A DNA stretch of 64,000 nucleotides, taken from assembly GCA_032251455.1 (NCBI GenBank), contig JAVVEG010000016.1, forward strand, positions 1 through 64,000, in the 5' to 3' direction. The position numbers were made by a program, and so were the translations under genes. Position 1 is the first letter of the stretch. Every line of letters starts with the position of its first letter. Shown here one piece after another: positions 28,593 to 37,693 of the stretch. Source of the stretch: JAVVEG01 sp032251455 (GTDB taxonomy: Bacteria > Pseudomonadota > Gammaproteobacteria > Pseudomonadales > Pseudohongiellaceae). The notes below the pieces were generated by a model that saw nothing but the letters and a program-made list of their open reading frames with translations, had not been told where the DNA came from and did no database searches.

Positions 28593-30875
28593 TCAGGGCT
28601 GTCCTGGATAGTAGCTGCGCTGGGCTCTGGCCTGAACATCTTCCGGATAGAAAGGCACGACCTTGAATTCCCGGTTCACATAGCGCTGGGCCTGGTCATC
28701 AAAATGGGGTGAGGCCGGGTCGCCACTTTGCCCGCCGGCAAGCAGACTGCGAGCCTGAACCCGTTCCCCGAACTCAACTACCGCGACAAAGCTGTTGCCT
28801 GAGCTGCCATAGATACGGTTGGTGCCTGGATAGGCTCGGGCGCCAAATGAAGCCAAAGCCCCCCAGCGCGATGATGCCATACCAACCGGCAGGCTGGGTG
28901 CATCATCATTGTAGGGGTGGTTGATATCGCCGGTCAGGCGTTGATAGCGGTTGATCTCGCCCCAGGGAGTATCCCAGCGGCCGAAGGCACTCTCAAGCTG
29001 TGACAGGGTCTGGCTGAAAGCCTGCAGACGCTGTTCGGGCTCGCTGCCGCTGCCAAGCCAGTTGATCTGTTCCATCTGGCTCATAGTGGCAGGAGTATCA
29101 ATCTGTTGGGCAGCCTGCATGCCATAAAAATGGGCCAGTGACATGGCGATTGAATCCACATTCACGCGCAGGTCCCAATTACGCAGGACCGTGATGGCGG
29201 GTTCCAGTTCCGGCCAGTCCGCAGCGGCTCCATCCCAGGCCTGGATCAAGCCAGCCAGCAGTTGCTCGAAACCGGGCAGATAGGGGTCATAGGCCAGCTC
29301 GATCAAGCTGTCCAAGGTCAGTTGCGAGGCATTCTGCAGCAGGGGAATGGCATGTACCGCCCGGAAGTTCTCGCTGTCGGGTGCCATGTAGGCCGGATAA
29401 TCGGAGCGCACCGGGCTGAATTCACCGGCTGCAGTAAACGGGGTGGAGTTGCAGTTCTGCAGCCAGCCGCTTTGTGGATTCAGCAGGGTGATCATCTCGT
29501 CCAGGGGGTGCGGACCCTGCCAGTCGGTGGCGGGATAGCTGCCATCCACGGGTTCGGCGTAGTCGAATTGTGGATCACGCACCGGCATGAAATTACCGTG
29601 GAAATAGGCGATATTGCCCTCGGCATCGGCAAAGACCGTGTTGTTGGAAGAGTTGGTGCGGATTTCCATCATTTCCCGGAACTCTGCGTAGTTGGCCGTT
29701 TTCATGCGCAGATAGGACTGTCGCAGGGCATCGACCGGGTTCCAGTTGATCCGGGTGGCGACCCAGTTGTCATCCAGGCTGTGAGTGATCGGACCATGGT
29801 GGGTACGGTACAGCGGGAAGTTGCGTTGCCGCATGCTGTCACCCTCGCGGTAGCTGAGCGTGACCTCGCCGGTCGTTACCGGGCGCAGTTCGTCACCATA
29901 GCGGTAGCTGAGTTCGCCATTGTCATTGACTACCTGCTCGATGAATTCATCCATGAAATCGGCCCGGGTGGAGGTATGCATCCAGCCGGTGGTTTCATTG
30001 AAGCCCTGATAGATGAAGAACTGCCCCCAGGTGACTGCACCGTAGGCGTTGAGCCCTTCCTCGCTGACCACATGGGCTTCGCCGCGGAAAAAGAAACTTG
30101 TGTGCGGATTGATCAGCAGCATGGCATTGCCGGAGGCGGTCCGCGAGCCATCGATGGCAAAGCCATTGGAGCCAGCCGGTTCTGCATACAGGCTTTGCTG
30201 CAGCTGGGAGCCAGTCAGTTGTGGTGCCTGTATTGTGGGTTGCTGCTGCGGCAGGTTTGCTGCCAGGGGCAGCGAGCCGAGCCGGGAGTCGACATCGGAG
30301 TAGAACGCCTCGATGCCAGCAAGAGGTATCTGCTCGATATCGCCACCGATGGAGCCTTCAAAAAAGTAGAAGGGCATCCAGGGTTCAAAACGGCTTAGCA
30401 GGCGCGGTTGCACCTGCGGGTTGCTGAGCAGGTAATAATTGAGTCCGTCAGCAAACGCATCGCACAGTGCCTGCAGCCAATCCGGTGCGGCCGCATAGGC
30501 GGCGCGCGCTTCGTCTTCAGTCATGTACAGATGGGCGCGCAGATCACTGTACAGGGCTGACTCACCTTCGACCTCGGCCAGCCGGCCTATGGCCCAGATG
30601 TAGTTGCGTTCTACTCGTGGGAAATCATCTTCGGCCTGCGCATAAAGCAGGCCAAAGACGGCGTCGGCATCGGTCTGGGCATAGATATGCGGCACGCCGA
30701 AGTCATCCCTGATCAGAGTGACCCGCTGGGCTATTTCCTGCAGCCGTTGCAGCTCCGATCCGGTTTCAGTGCTGGACTGCGGGGCTGGCGAACAGCCGAT
30801 GAACAGCAGCAATAATAAAACGGAAACGTAGCGCAGGACGGTGTCGGGGCGGGGCAGGGAGAGGGGTCTGGTCAT
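28593..30875 (-). CDS. Penicillin acylase family lipoprotein (Ntn hydrolase)
   Basis: A 760-residue precursor in the family of penicillin, aculeacin and acyl-homoserine-lactone acylases, which cleave themselves into alpha and beta chains. A lipobox ends at Cys28 (LLLLLFIGC), predicting a lipoprotein. The alpha part begins with VTLIRDDFGVPHIYAQTDADAVFGLLYAQAEDDF. The autocatalytic serine at the start of the beta chain is Ser236 (PAGSNGFAIDG), then SGNAMLLINPH. ATG 30875 is used because GGAG lies upstream; the longer TTG start is weaker. Amide substrate unknown. It follows the APC permease gene on the same strand. Confidence 0.88.
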   Translation of the reverse strand: MTRPLSLPRPDTVLRYVSVLLLLLFIGCSPAPQSSTETGSELQRLQEIAQRVTLIRDDFGVPHIYAQTDADAVFGLLYAQAEDDFPRVERNYIWAIGRLAEVEGESALYSDLRAHLYMTEDEARAAYAAAPDWLQALCDAFADGLNYYLLSNPQVQPRLLSRFEPWMPFYFFEGSIGGDIEQIPLAGIEAFYSDVDSRLGSLPLAANLPQQQPTIQAPQLTGSQLQQSLYAEPAGSNGFAIDGSRTASGNAMLLINPHTSFFFRGEAHVVSEEGLNAYGAVTWGQFFIYQGFNETTGWMHTSTRADFMDEFIEQVVNDNGELSYRYGDELRPVTTGEVTLSYREGDSMRQRNFPLYRTHHGPITHSLDDNWVATRINWNPVDALRQSYLRMKTANYAEFREMMEIRTNSSNNTVFADAEGNIAYFHGNFMPVRDPQFDYAEPVDGSYPATDWQGPHPLDEMITLLNPQSGWLQNCNSTPFTAAGEFSPVRSDYPAYMAPDSENFRAVHAIPLLQNASQLTLDSLIELAYDPYLPGFEQLLAGLIQAWDGAAADWPELEPAITVLRNWDLRVNVDSIAMSLAHFYGMQAAQQIDTPATMSQMEQINWLGSGSEPEQRLQAFSQTLSQLESAFGRWDTPWGEINRYQRLTGDINHPYNDDAPSLPVGMASSRWGALASFGARAYPGTNRIYGSSGNSFVAVVEFGERVQARSLLAGGQSGDPASPHFDDQAQRYVNREFKVVPFYPEDVQARAQRSYYPGQP

Positions 30876-30896
30876 GGGCTTAGGCTCCAACTTTTT

Positions 30897-30940
30897 GTTA
30901 TTGGCAGTTATTGGCAGTTATGGCCAGTTATTGCTGGTCA
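30897..30940. repeat. Imperfect ten-base tandem repeat
   Basis: About four units of the type TTGGCAGTTA, the first two exact and the others degenerate (TGGCCAGTTA, TTGCTGGTCA), fill the space between the APC permease stop and the acylase start. No known function; probably slippage. Confidence 0.75.
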
Positions 30941-32272
30941 TTGCGGGCTGGTCTGGGCAGACAGCTTTTCCGTAAGCAGGTAGCTGAGTAATCCTAACGC
31001 AATAATGACGACAGCGACAGTGGCTTCCTGAGGGCGGTTCAGGGTGATGAAGGTCAGCGTCCAGATCATTATCGTGCCATAAATGAGCGGTGGCAGTGGG
31101 TACAACCAGGTGCGATAGCTTCCTTCGCCATCATGCCGGTCGGCACCCTGCTGGGCACGCAGCACGAACACACCCAGTACGGTAATCAGCGAACTCAGCC
31201 CAAGAATGAAGCCGGAAAAAACCAGCACGGACTCGAAAGTGGAGGTGGCAATGAACAGCATGGTGAGGAAGCCCTGGGTATAAATGGCTATTTGTGGCAC
31301 CCCTTCGGCATTGTTGATGGACAGCAGGCGGAACAGGCGAAAATCCTCGCCGATGGTCTGCAACACCCTGGGGCCAGCAATCAGCATGGCGCTGACCGTT
31401 GAGATCAGCAGCAGGGACAGTGTGCCGCCCATCAGCATGGCACCGGTCTGGCCAAAGGTCTGTTCGGCAACGATGACGCCGATTTCCAGTTTGCCTTCCA
31501 GTATCTCCATGGGTACCGCGTACAAAAAGGTGAAATTGAGCGCCAGGTAGAGCAGCACCACGATTGCGGTGCCGGTTATCAATACAAAGGGCATGGCGCG
31601 GCCCGGGTTTTCAATTTCACCGGTGATATAGGTGGCCGCGTTCCAGCCGGTGTAGGCGTAGTTGACATAGATCAGGGCAACGGCAAAACCACTGCTGGCG
31701 ATCAGCGGCGCATCGCTGCTGACCGGCAGCAGGTTGACGGTCTGGGGAGTGTCCACGAACAGCCAGGTAATGCCTACAAAGAACAGGATGAGCAGGACTT
31801 TCAGCACAGTGAACCAGTTCTGCAGGCCGCCGCTGGATTCGCGATTGCGGCCGTGCACCAGAGTGATGCCAGCGACCAGCAACAGCGCCGTAGCAGTGCG
31901 GTTGATATCGACCAGATGATCGATGGCAGACCCCATATAGGCGGCGAAGGTCATGGCGGCCAGTGCGGTGGGGGCGGCAAAGCCAACGGTAAAGGAAACC
32001 CAGCCGGAAATGAAACCGACGGCGGGATGATAGATCTGGCTGAGGAAGTTGTATTCCCCACCCGAGCGGGGCAGGCGGCTGGCCAGCTCGGCATAGGTCA
32101 GGGCACCGCACAGTGCCGCAATACCACCCACCAGCCACAATAGCAGCAGAACGAAAGTCGATTTGATATCAATGAGTTGGTAGCCGAGGCTGGTAAAAAC
32201 TCCCGTGCCCACCATATTGGCGATCACCACGGCAATAGCAGTGGCAGGTTTGAACTTGCTGGCAGTGGGCAT
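30938..32272 (-). CDS. APC family amino-acid permease
   Basis: A 444-residue inner-membrane transporter with about 12 helices. Family signatures: IAVVIANMVGTGVFTSLGYQL, YAELASRLPRSGGEYNFL and the GFISGWVSFTVGF stretch. ATG 32272 (MPTASKFKPATAI) is the natural start; longer frames upstream are not conserved-looking. It is divergent from the Tat-exported aminotransferase, about 208 bases away, and 62 bases from the acylase. Specific amino acid unknown. Confidence 0.9.
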   Translation of the reverse strand: MPTASKFKPATAIAVVIANMVGTGVFTSLGYQLIDIKSTFVLLLLWLVGGIAALCGALTYAELASRLPRSGGEYNFLSQIYHPAVGFISGWVSFTVGFAAPTALAAMTFAAYMGSAIDHLVDINRTATALLLVAGITLVHGRNRESSGGLQNWFTVLKVLLILFFVGITWLFVDTPQTVNLLPVSSDAPLIASSGFAVALIYVNYAYTGWNAATYITGEIENPGRAMPFVLITGTAIVVLLYLALNFTFLYAVPMEILEGKLEIGVIVAEQTFGQTGAMLMGGTLSLLLISTVSAMLIAGPRVLQTIGEDFRLFRLLSINNAEGVPQIAIYTQGFLTMLFIATSTFESVLVFSGFILGLSSLITVLGVFVLRAQQGADRHDGEGSYRTWLYPLPPLIYGTIMIWTLTFITLNRPQEATVAVVIIALGLLSYLLTEKLSAQTSPQ

Positions 32273-32480
32273 GTGCGGGCTCTGTGGTGAAGACAGCGGG
32301 ACACCGGAATGGGGGGCTGCTGCCAGGAAGGGACACAGTAAACAACATTCCTTGCTGAAACAAAAGTCTCGGCAGCACAAGGGGGCAATGTTCGGTCGAG
32401 ATTTTTGCTGACAGGGAAGCGGAACAGGCCTATTCTTTGCAGGGAACACGTTCCTAACTTACAAAGATAAGGAGATGATC

Positions 32481-33608
32481 GTGGAAAAACGCTTGAGCCG
32501 ACGTTCGTTATTGCTGGGTGGCGCTGCCTTGTTTGGCGCCGGCATGTTGTCAGGTCTGCCTGGGGTTCGCCCTGGTGGCATGTCCAGAGCCTTTGCTGCC
32601 GCAGCACGCCCCGACTATATCATTCGGGCCAATACCAATGAAAATCCCTATGGTCCTTCCGAAGTTGCACTCAGGGCCATCGATGCCGCCCTGGTTGACA
32701 CCAATAAATACGGTGGCATCACCAACGAGCTGAAAGCCCAGTTGGCCGAGATCGAACAGATTCCAGTCGACCACATCATGGTCGGTACCGGCTCTGGCGA
32801 GATTCTCAATATCGGTGGTCTGATTGCCAATCAGGGCTCCGGTTCGATCGTGGTACCTGACCCCACTTTCGATACCCTGCCGCGTTACGCCGAGCGCCAG
32901 GGTGTGGAAGTCATCCGCGTGCCGGTCAATGCCCGGATGGATATTGATCTGGGTGCCATAGCCAGCGCCATCAAGCCTGATACCCGCATGGTGTATCTGT
33001 GCAACCCCAATAACCCGATTCCGGCGATTATCGAGAAAAATGCGCTGCGGGATTTTGTGCTCGAAGTGGCCAGGGACCGCCTGGTATTTATCGATGAGGC
33101 TTATTACGAGTATGTGGACAACCCGGATTACAGCTCGATGCTGCAACTGGTAAGAGATGGCCACAGAAATATCATAATATCCAGAACGGCCTCCAAGATT
33201 CATGGCATAGCGGGTTTGCGCATCGGCTTTGGTTATTCCCACCCGGATACCATCAAAACCATGGAGGAGCTGCAAACAGGCAGTCTGAATATCCTGGGTC
33301 AACATGCCGCGCTGGCCAGTTACCGGGATCAGGATTTCCAGGCCTTTTCCAAGGCAAAGAACAGGGAGTCGCTGGCCATCGTGGAAACCATGTTGGCAGC
33401 CAGGGGTATCCCGCATATCAAGTCCAATACCAATTTCAGTTTCTTCAAGACCGGACGTGATATCAGTGAAGTCAGCGCCCTGATGCGCGAACAGGGTATC
33501 CTGATTGGCAGGCCTTTCCCGCCATTCCGTGACTGGGCCCGGGTCAGTATGCAGAAACCGGAAGACATGGCGTACTTTGTAACTGTTTATAACGAGTTTT
33601 TTGGATAA
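32481..33608 (+). CDS. Tat-exported PLP-dependent aminotransferase (HisC-like)
   Basis: A 375-residue fold-type I aminotransferase related to histidinol-phosphate aminotransferase, preceded by a twin-arginine signal (SRRSLLLGGAALFGAGM). The catalytic core has NENPYGPS, VGTGSGEIL, CNPNNP and the PLP lysine Lys239 (SRTASKIHGIAGLRIGFG). The usual start would be ATG 32475, but AAGGAG touches it directly, whereas GTG 32481 has the right spacing of 6, so GTG is chosen. Export of a folded PLP enzyme suggests periplasmic amino-acid conversion. The stop overlaps the next gene (TAATG). Confidence 0.88.
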   Translation: MEKRLSRRSLLLGGAALFGAGMLSGLPGVRPGGMSRAFAAAARPDYIIRANTNENPYGPSEVALRAIDAALVDTNKYGGITNELKAQLAEIEQIPVDHIMVGTGSGEILNIGGLIANQGSGSIVVPDPTFDTLPRYAERQGVEVIRVPVNARMDIDLGAIASAIKPDTRMVYLCNPNNPIPAIIEKNALRDFVLEVARDRLVFIDEAYYEYVDNPDYSSMLQLVRDGHRNIIISRTASKIHGIAGLRIGFGYSHPDTIKTMEELQTGSLNILGQHAALASYRDQDFQAFSKAKNRESLAIVETMLAARGIPHIKSNTNFSFFKTGRDISEVSALMREQGILIGRPFPPFRDWARVSMQKPEDMAYFVTVYNEFFG

Positions 33609-35122
33609 TGTTGTTGGGGCGAATGCTGGGCATTGGCATCGCCTATTATCTGGCAGCCTGGTTTGCGATCAACTATACCGTTACGCAGAGTGGCATAGCC
33701 GTATTCTGGCCGGCCAATGCCATTCTGCTCAGCTGTCTGCTGACAGCACCCTACCGGCAGTGGCCAGCACTCGCCCTGGCGGCATTTTGTGCGGAACTGC
33801 TGATTGATACTCCTGTGTATCCATTGTGGGCCAGCGTGGCCTTTGGCTTGATCAATGTGACAGAAAGCGGTCTGGCTGCGCTGTTGACCAGGCGTGCCAG
33901 CAAATTGCCGTTTCATTTCAATCGCGTGGATCAGGTGCTGCGTTTTCTGCTCTCAGGTCCGATTCTCGCAGCCATGCTGGCGGCGATATTGGGTGCGCTG
34001 GTGTATCTGCAACTGGCACGTGATGACAGCAGCTTTCTGATTCTGTGGCGGCTCTGGTGGTTTGGTGATGCCCTGGGCTTGCTGCTGCTGACGCCGATCC
34101 TGGTAAGTTTATGGCATTTGCTGGAGAGAGGTTGGTCCAGTGTGCAGTGGCCCAGGCTGGTGGAGCTGGTGTTGCTGCTTGCGGTTGTGGCCTGGCTGGC
34201 GGCAAAGGTTTTCAGTTTTCCCGAACCGGTCTATCCGGGCTTTCGGTTGACCCCCTTTGTGTTGTTGCCCGTACTTATCTGGGTGGCGATCCGGCTGGGT
34301 GTCCTGGCCTCGGCATTGGCAGTCGCATTGATAGCTGCTGTGGCGGTGGTTGATCTGGTGCAGGTCAGCGAATCGATACCCGTGCAGGACATGCAGATAT
34401 CGGTGTGGCTGGTGCAGGAATATCTGGCCGTCATGGCGATGGTTGGCGTGGGCCTGGCAGTATTGCTGGCAGAAAACAGGGAGCAGAAACGGCTTTTGCA
34501 GCAACGTGTCAGTGAACGAACTCTTTCCCTGCAGCAGGCCAATGAGGCGTTGAACCAGGCCAATCAGCGTCTGCAGCGACTGGTTGCGACGGATTACCTG
34601 ACCGGGATAAGCAACCGCAGAAATTTTATCTACCAGGCTGAACGCCTGTTGCAGCGGGTGCAGACCCAGGCCGGCAATCTCTGCCTGGTCATGCTCGATC
34701 TCGATCATTTCAAACGGGTCAATGATGACTATGGCCATGAGGCTGGAGATCATGTTCTGCAGCGCTGCGCTGCCGAGGTAACAGGCTGTATCCGCCCCAT
34801 GGATTTGTTCGGCCGTTATGGAGGGGAGGAGTTTTTGGTGCTGCTGCCGGATACCACACTGACTGAAGCACGGCAAATTGCGGAACGTATCCGCCTGGCA
34901 GTGAAGGACATGAAGGTGGTTTATCAGGACCAGGTGATCACGGTAACCATCAGCCTGGGGATTGCGGTATGGACTGCTGATCTATCGCTGGATGATCTCA
35001 TCACCCAGGCAGACCAAGCCATGTACGCTGCCAAAAAAGCAGGGCGCGATTGTTGCAGAGTCTATGGACCGGTCATGTCTGCAAGCGATGCTGCGGCTGC
35101 AAGCGATGCCACGGCCGAATAA
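33608..35122 (+). CDS. MASE1-GGDEF diguanylate cyclase
   Basis: A 504-residue membrane sensor that makes c-di-GMP. Residues 1-290 form a MASE1-type multi-helix sensor (WFAINYTVTQSGIAVFWPANAILL and following helices). A coiled coil (about 295-330) leads to the GGDEF domain, with an intact GGEEF active site (405-409) and an inhibitory RxxD site (Arg396-Asp399) five residues upstream, so product feedback is predicted. Its ATG shares one base with the aminotransferase stop, so translation is coupled. The ligand is unknown, but coupling hints at a product or substrate of the exported enzyme. Confidence 0.92.
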   Translation: MLLGRMLGIGIAYYLAAWFAINYTVTQSGIAVFWPANAILLSCLLTAPYRQWPALALAAFCAELLIDTPVYPLWASVAFGLINVTESGLAALLTRRASKLPFHFNRVDQVLRFLLSGPILAAMLAAILGALVYLQLARDDSSFLILWRLWWFGDALGLLLLTPILVSLWHLLERGWSSVQWPRLVELVLLLAVVAWLAAKVFSFPEPVYPGFRLTPFVLLPVLIWVAIRLGVLASALAVALIAAVAVVDLVQVSESIPVQDMQISVWLVQEYLAVMAMVGVGLAVLLAENREQKRLLQQRVSERTLSLQQANEALNQANQRLQRLVATDYLTGISNRRNFIYQAERLLQRVQTQAGNLCLVMLDLDHFKRVNDDYGHEAGDHVLQRCAAEVTGCIRPMDLFGRYGGEEFLVLLPDTTLTEARQIAERIRLAVKDMKVVYQDQVITVTISLGIAVWTADLSLDDLITQADQAMYAAKKAGRDCCRVYGPVMSASDAAAASDATAE

Positions 35123-35152
35123 GTTGTTGTAGGTTCTTTATTCAGAGACTCC

Positions 35153-36520
35153 TCAGAACGCTCCGGCCGGACCGGGGAAGACCACGGGGCTCTGCACGCC
35201 GCGGGCAGAAATGCTGGAAACCCCGAAAAAATAATTATCAATGACGGTATTTTCCAGGGTAAATTCCGCGACATCGCCTACGGTGCGGGAATGAGTCCAC
35301 TGTGGCTCTGTGGTCAGGCGCCAATGCAGACGGTAGGAAGTTGCACCAGGCACTTTTTCCCAGCGCAAGGTGGTGTCGGGGCTGACCTGGCCGCTGATGC
35401 TGACATTGGCCGGTGGTGCCGGTGCCAGGGCCAGGGAGGCGAGCGTCACGGCATTGAGTGAAGTCAGTTTGGCGGCATAAGCGAAGTCGACATGTTCGAT
35501 GACATCACCGTAGGCGACACCTTCTTCGATACGGATGTCCTGATGCTGCCAGCGGTAATTCTCATTGGTTTCCATGATTCGCACTGCCGGCAACCCGATT
35601 TCGTTGAAGGGACGGTGGTGACCACCTCTGCCAAAGCGGTCCAGGCGGTAGACCATCATCACGTCCAGGTTGGGTATGTACTGGTCTGCCAGTACATCGA
35701 TATAACGGGCCAGATTGCGCGAAGCCGAATCCACCTCGCCACCCTGGAAGCGCCGCTGGCGGGCTTCTTCGGTGGTTTCTGTATAACGTGTGCCTTCCGA
35801 GAACACCCGTGCTGTCGTGTTGTTGATGACACCGTTGATGCCCCGGATGTTACCGATCATGTCATTGTTGAGCACGGCGTCGATGTTCCAGCCATTGGCC
35901 TGGGCATGGGCTGCCAGAATGGCGCCACCGTTGAGCCCCTGTTCCTCGCCGGAAAGCCCGGTGTAGATGATGGAGCCGGCAAAGCGATGCCTGCTCAGCA
36001 CCCTGGCTGCTTCCAGTACCCCTGCCATGCCGGAGGCATTGTCATTGGCCCCTGGCGAATCATCGGTGAAATTCATGGGATCACTGATCCGCGTATCGAT
36101 ATCACCACTCATCAGGGCAAAGCGATTAGGGTCTGAAGTCCCTCTTTGGATGGCCACGACATTGACGACTTCAACCGGGTCAGGAATCCGGTTGGTGCCG
36201 GCAACGATGTCGCTGACAGTAAATACCTCCAGACAATTGCCGCAGGCTGCCGAAATACGTTCAAACTCCGCCTGTATCCAGCGCCGGGCTGCGCCGATGC
36301 CGCGGGTATCCGAGACCGTGTCGGACAGTGTATGCCGGGTACCAAAACCAGCCAGGGTTTGAATATCCTGCTGAATGCGTTCGGCTGACACCGAAGCGAC
36401 GATTTCATGCAGCAGCTGTTCATCAGCCTGGGTGAGAGTAGGCGTGAGGGCAGACAGGGTGGCAAGAGAGAACAGGGACAAGGAACACAATGCGGGCGGG
36501 GCAGCAGGGGACATGGGCAT
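35153..36520 (-). CDS. M28 family exported zinc peptidase with C-terminal FN3 domain
   Basis: A 455-residue protein with a signal peptide (about 1-32). The M28 core has PGANDNASG (metal Asp), LSGEEQGLNGG (catalytic and metal Glu), NNDMIGN and GGHHRPF (metal His). The first metal motif, normally a His as in GGHLDS, reads SGDIDTR here, so Asp replaces His; this may be typical of a subfamily. The last 90 residues look like a fibronectin type III domain (LRWEKVPGATSYRLHWR). It follows selU on the minus strand after 51 bases. Probably an aminopeptidase; specificity unknown. Confidence 0.85.
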   Translation of the reverse strand: MPMSPAAPPALCSLSLFSLATLSALTPTLTQADEQLLHEIVASVSAERIQQDIQTLAGFGTRHTLSDTVSDTRGIGAARRWIQAEFERISAACGNCLEVFTVSDIVAGTNRIPDPVEVVNVVAIQRGTSDPNRFALMSGDIDTRISDPMNFTDDSPGANDNASGMAGVLEAARVLSRHRFAGSIIYTGLSGEEQGLNGGAILAAHAQANGWNIDAVLNNDMIGNIRGINGVINNTTARVFSEGTRYTETTEEARQRRFQGGEVDSASRNLARYIDVLADQYIPNLDVMMVYRLDRFGRGGHHRPFNEIGLPAVRIMETNENYRWQHQDIRIEEGVAYGDVIEHVDFAYAAKLTSLNAVTLASLALAPAPPANVSISGQVSPDTTLRWEKVPGATSYRLHWRLTTEPQWTHSRTVGDVAEFTLENTVIDNYFFGVSSISARGVQSPVVFPGPAGAF

Positions 36521-36571
36521 GACGGTGGCCTCTTGGGTTTTGCTCTACCTTAATCGAGATGACCGGCCGGA

Positions 36572-37693
36572 TCAATATGCGCTGGCGCTGATCGACCCAG
36601 GTAAGCCGGCCAGAAAGCCAAGCAGCGTCTGCTGGTCACCGCGGCATAGAATCTGCCGTGGTTTTTGCTGACTCTGGTAGCTGTACATCGGGTCGTAGTA
36701 GTGGGTCAACAGCAGATGTATCCATTGCTGGTGCAAGTGGCAGCTGCCGTTTCTGCGCTGCTCGCCCAGCGCCTCTTCCAGGTGGTCGAGCAATTGCTGG
36801 CATAACCCGCCGCCCAGGCGTTTGCGAATGCGGGTGATGCTGCTGCGCAGATAGTCGGCGAAGTGATTGTAGGCCAGTTCGGGATCGTCCGGGTACAGCT
36901 GCTGATATTCGAGCAGCATGGCGCTGACATACTCATCCAGAATGCGTTGTTCTCTGGCGGCCAGGCTATCTTCCAGCCAGACGATGGGGGCCTGCCGAAT
37001 AAGCTGCAACAGGCTCTGAGGCAGGGCGCAGCGTCCAATCAGGCGGCCTTCATCTTCCAGCAACAGGGTTTGCGCCGGTTTTTGCTGATGTTTGAGCAAG
37101 GCAATGGCAACCCGGTTTTCAAAATCGATCTGGCTGGGCTGGGGCCTGGCATGTGCGCCGAAGCTGGAACCGCGATGGTGAGCACACTGTTCCAGGTCGA
37201 TGGCATTGTCCAGGGCCTGGATCAATTCCGTTTTGCCGGTCCCGGTCAGGCCAGCGACGACGATTGCCGGTTGTCTGGCCAGCCCGTGCTCCAGAGAGTC
37301 GATCAGAAAGCGTCGCAGGGCCTTGTAGCCACCCTTTACCCGGGGATAATCGATACCCTGGTCCCGCAACCACTGTTGTACCAGCTGTGAACGCAGGCCG
37401 CCGCGGAAGCAATAAAGAAACCCCTGCGGATGCTGAGTGGCGAACGCTTTCCAGCCTTCGATCCGCGCCGCCTTGACCGTGCCATTGACCAGGCTGTGTC
37501 CAAGCGAGATGGCGGCTTCCTGGCCCTGCTGCTGGTAACAGGTGCCCACTTTTTCGCGCTCGGAATCCATCAACAACGGCAGGTTGCAGGCAGTGGGGAA
37601 AGCGCCGTGGCTGAATTCGACCGGGGCGCGGACATCGAGAAGGGGTATGTCCTCCAGGAACAGGTGCCGGTAGTCGGCGGTGTCCGCACGCAT
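36572..37693 (-). CDS. selU: tRNA 2-selenouridine synthase SelU (MnmH)
   Basis: A 373-residue enzyme that replaces sulfur with selenium at the wobble 2-thiouridine of certain tRNAs, using selenophosphate. The N-terminal rhodanese domain starts PLLDVRAPVEFSHGAFP and has the active Cys95 in CFRGGLRS. The P-loop GLTGTGKT begins at Gly148 and lies before a helical domain. Its ATG overlaps the selD stop by one base, so it is co-expressed with the selenophosphate supplier. Confidence 0.95.
   Translation of the reverse strand: MRADTADYRHLFLEDIPLLDVRAPVEFSHGAFPTACNLPLLMDSEREKVGTCYQQQGQEAAISLGHSLVNGTVKAARIEGWKAFATQHPQGFLYCFRGGLRSQLVQQWLRDQGIDYPRVKGGYKALRRFLIDSLEHGLARQPAIVVAGLTGTGKTELIQALDNAIDLEQCAHHRGSSFGAHARPQPSQIDFENRVAIALLKHQQKPAQTLLLEDEGRLIGRCALPQSLLQLIRQAPIVWLEDSLAAREQRILDEYVSAMLLEYQQLYPDDPELAYNHFADYLRSSITRIRKRLGGGLCQQLLDHLEEALGEQRRNGSCHLHQQWIHLLLTHYYDPMYSYQSQQKPRQILCRGDQQTLLGFLAGLPGSISASAY

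Noticed and set aside
27308..28639. Long minus-strand open frame opposite the SLC13 transporter
   Set aside because: Rich in Gln, His and Gly, with no membrane or domain pattern; it is a shadow of the transporter gene.
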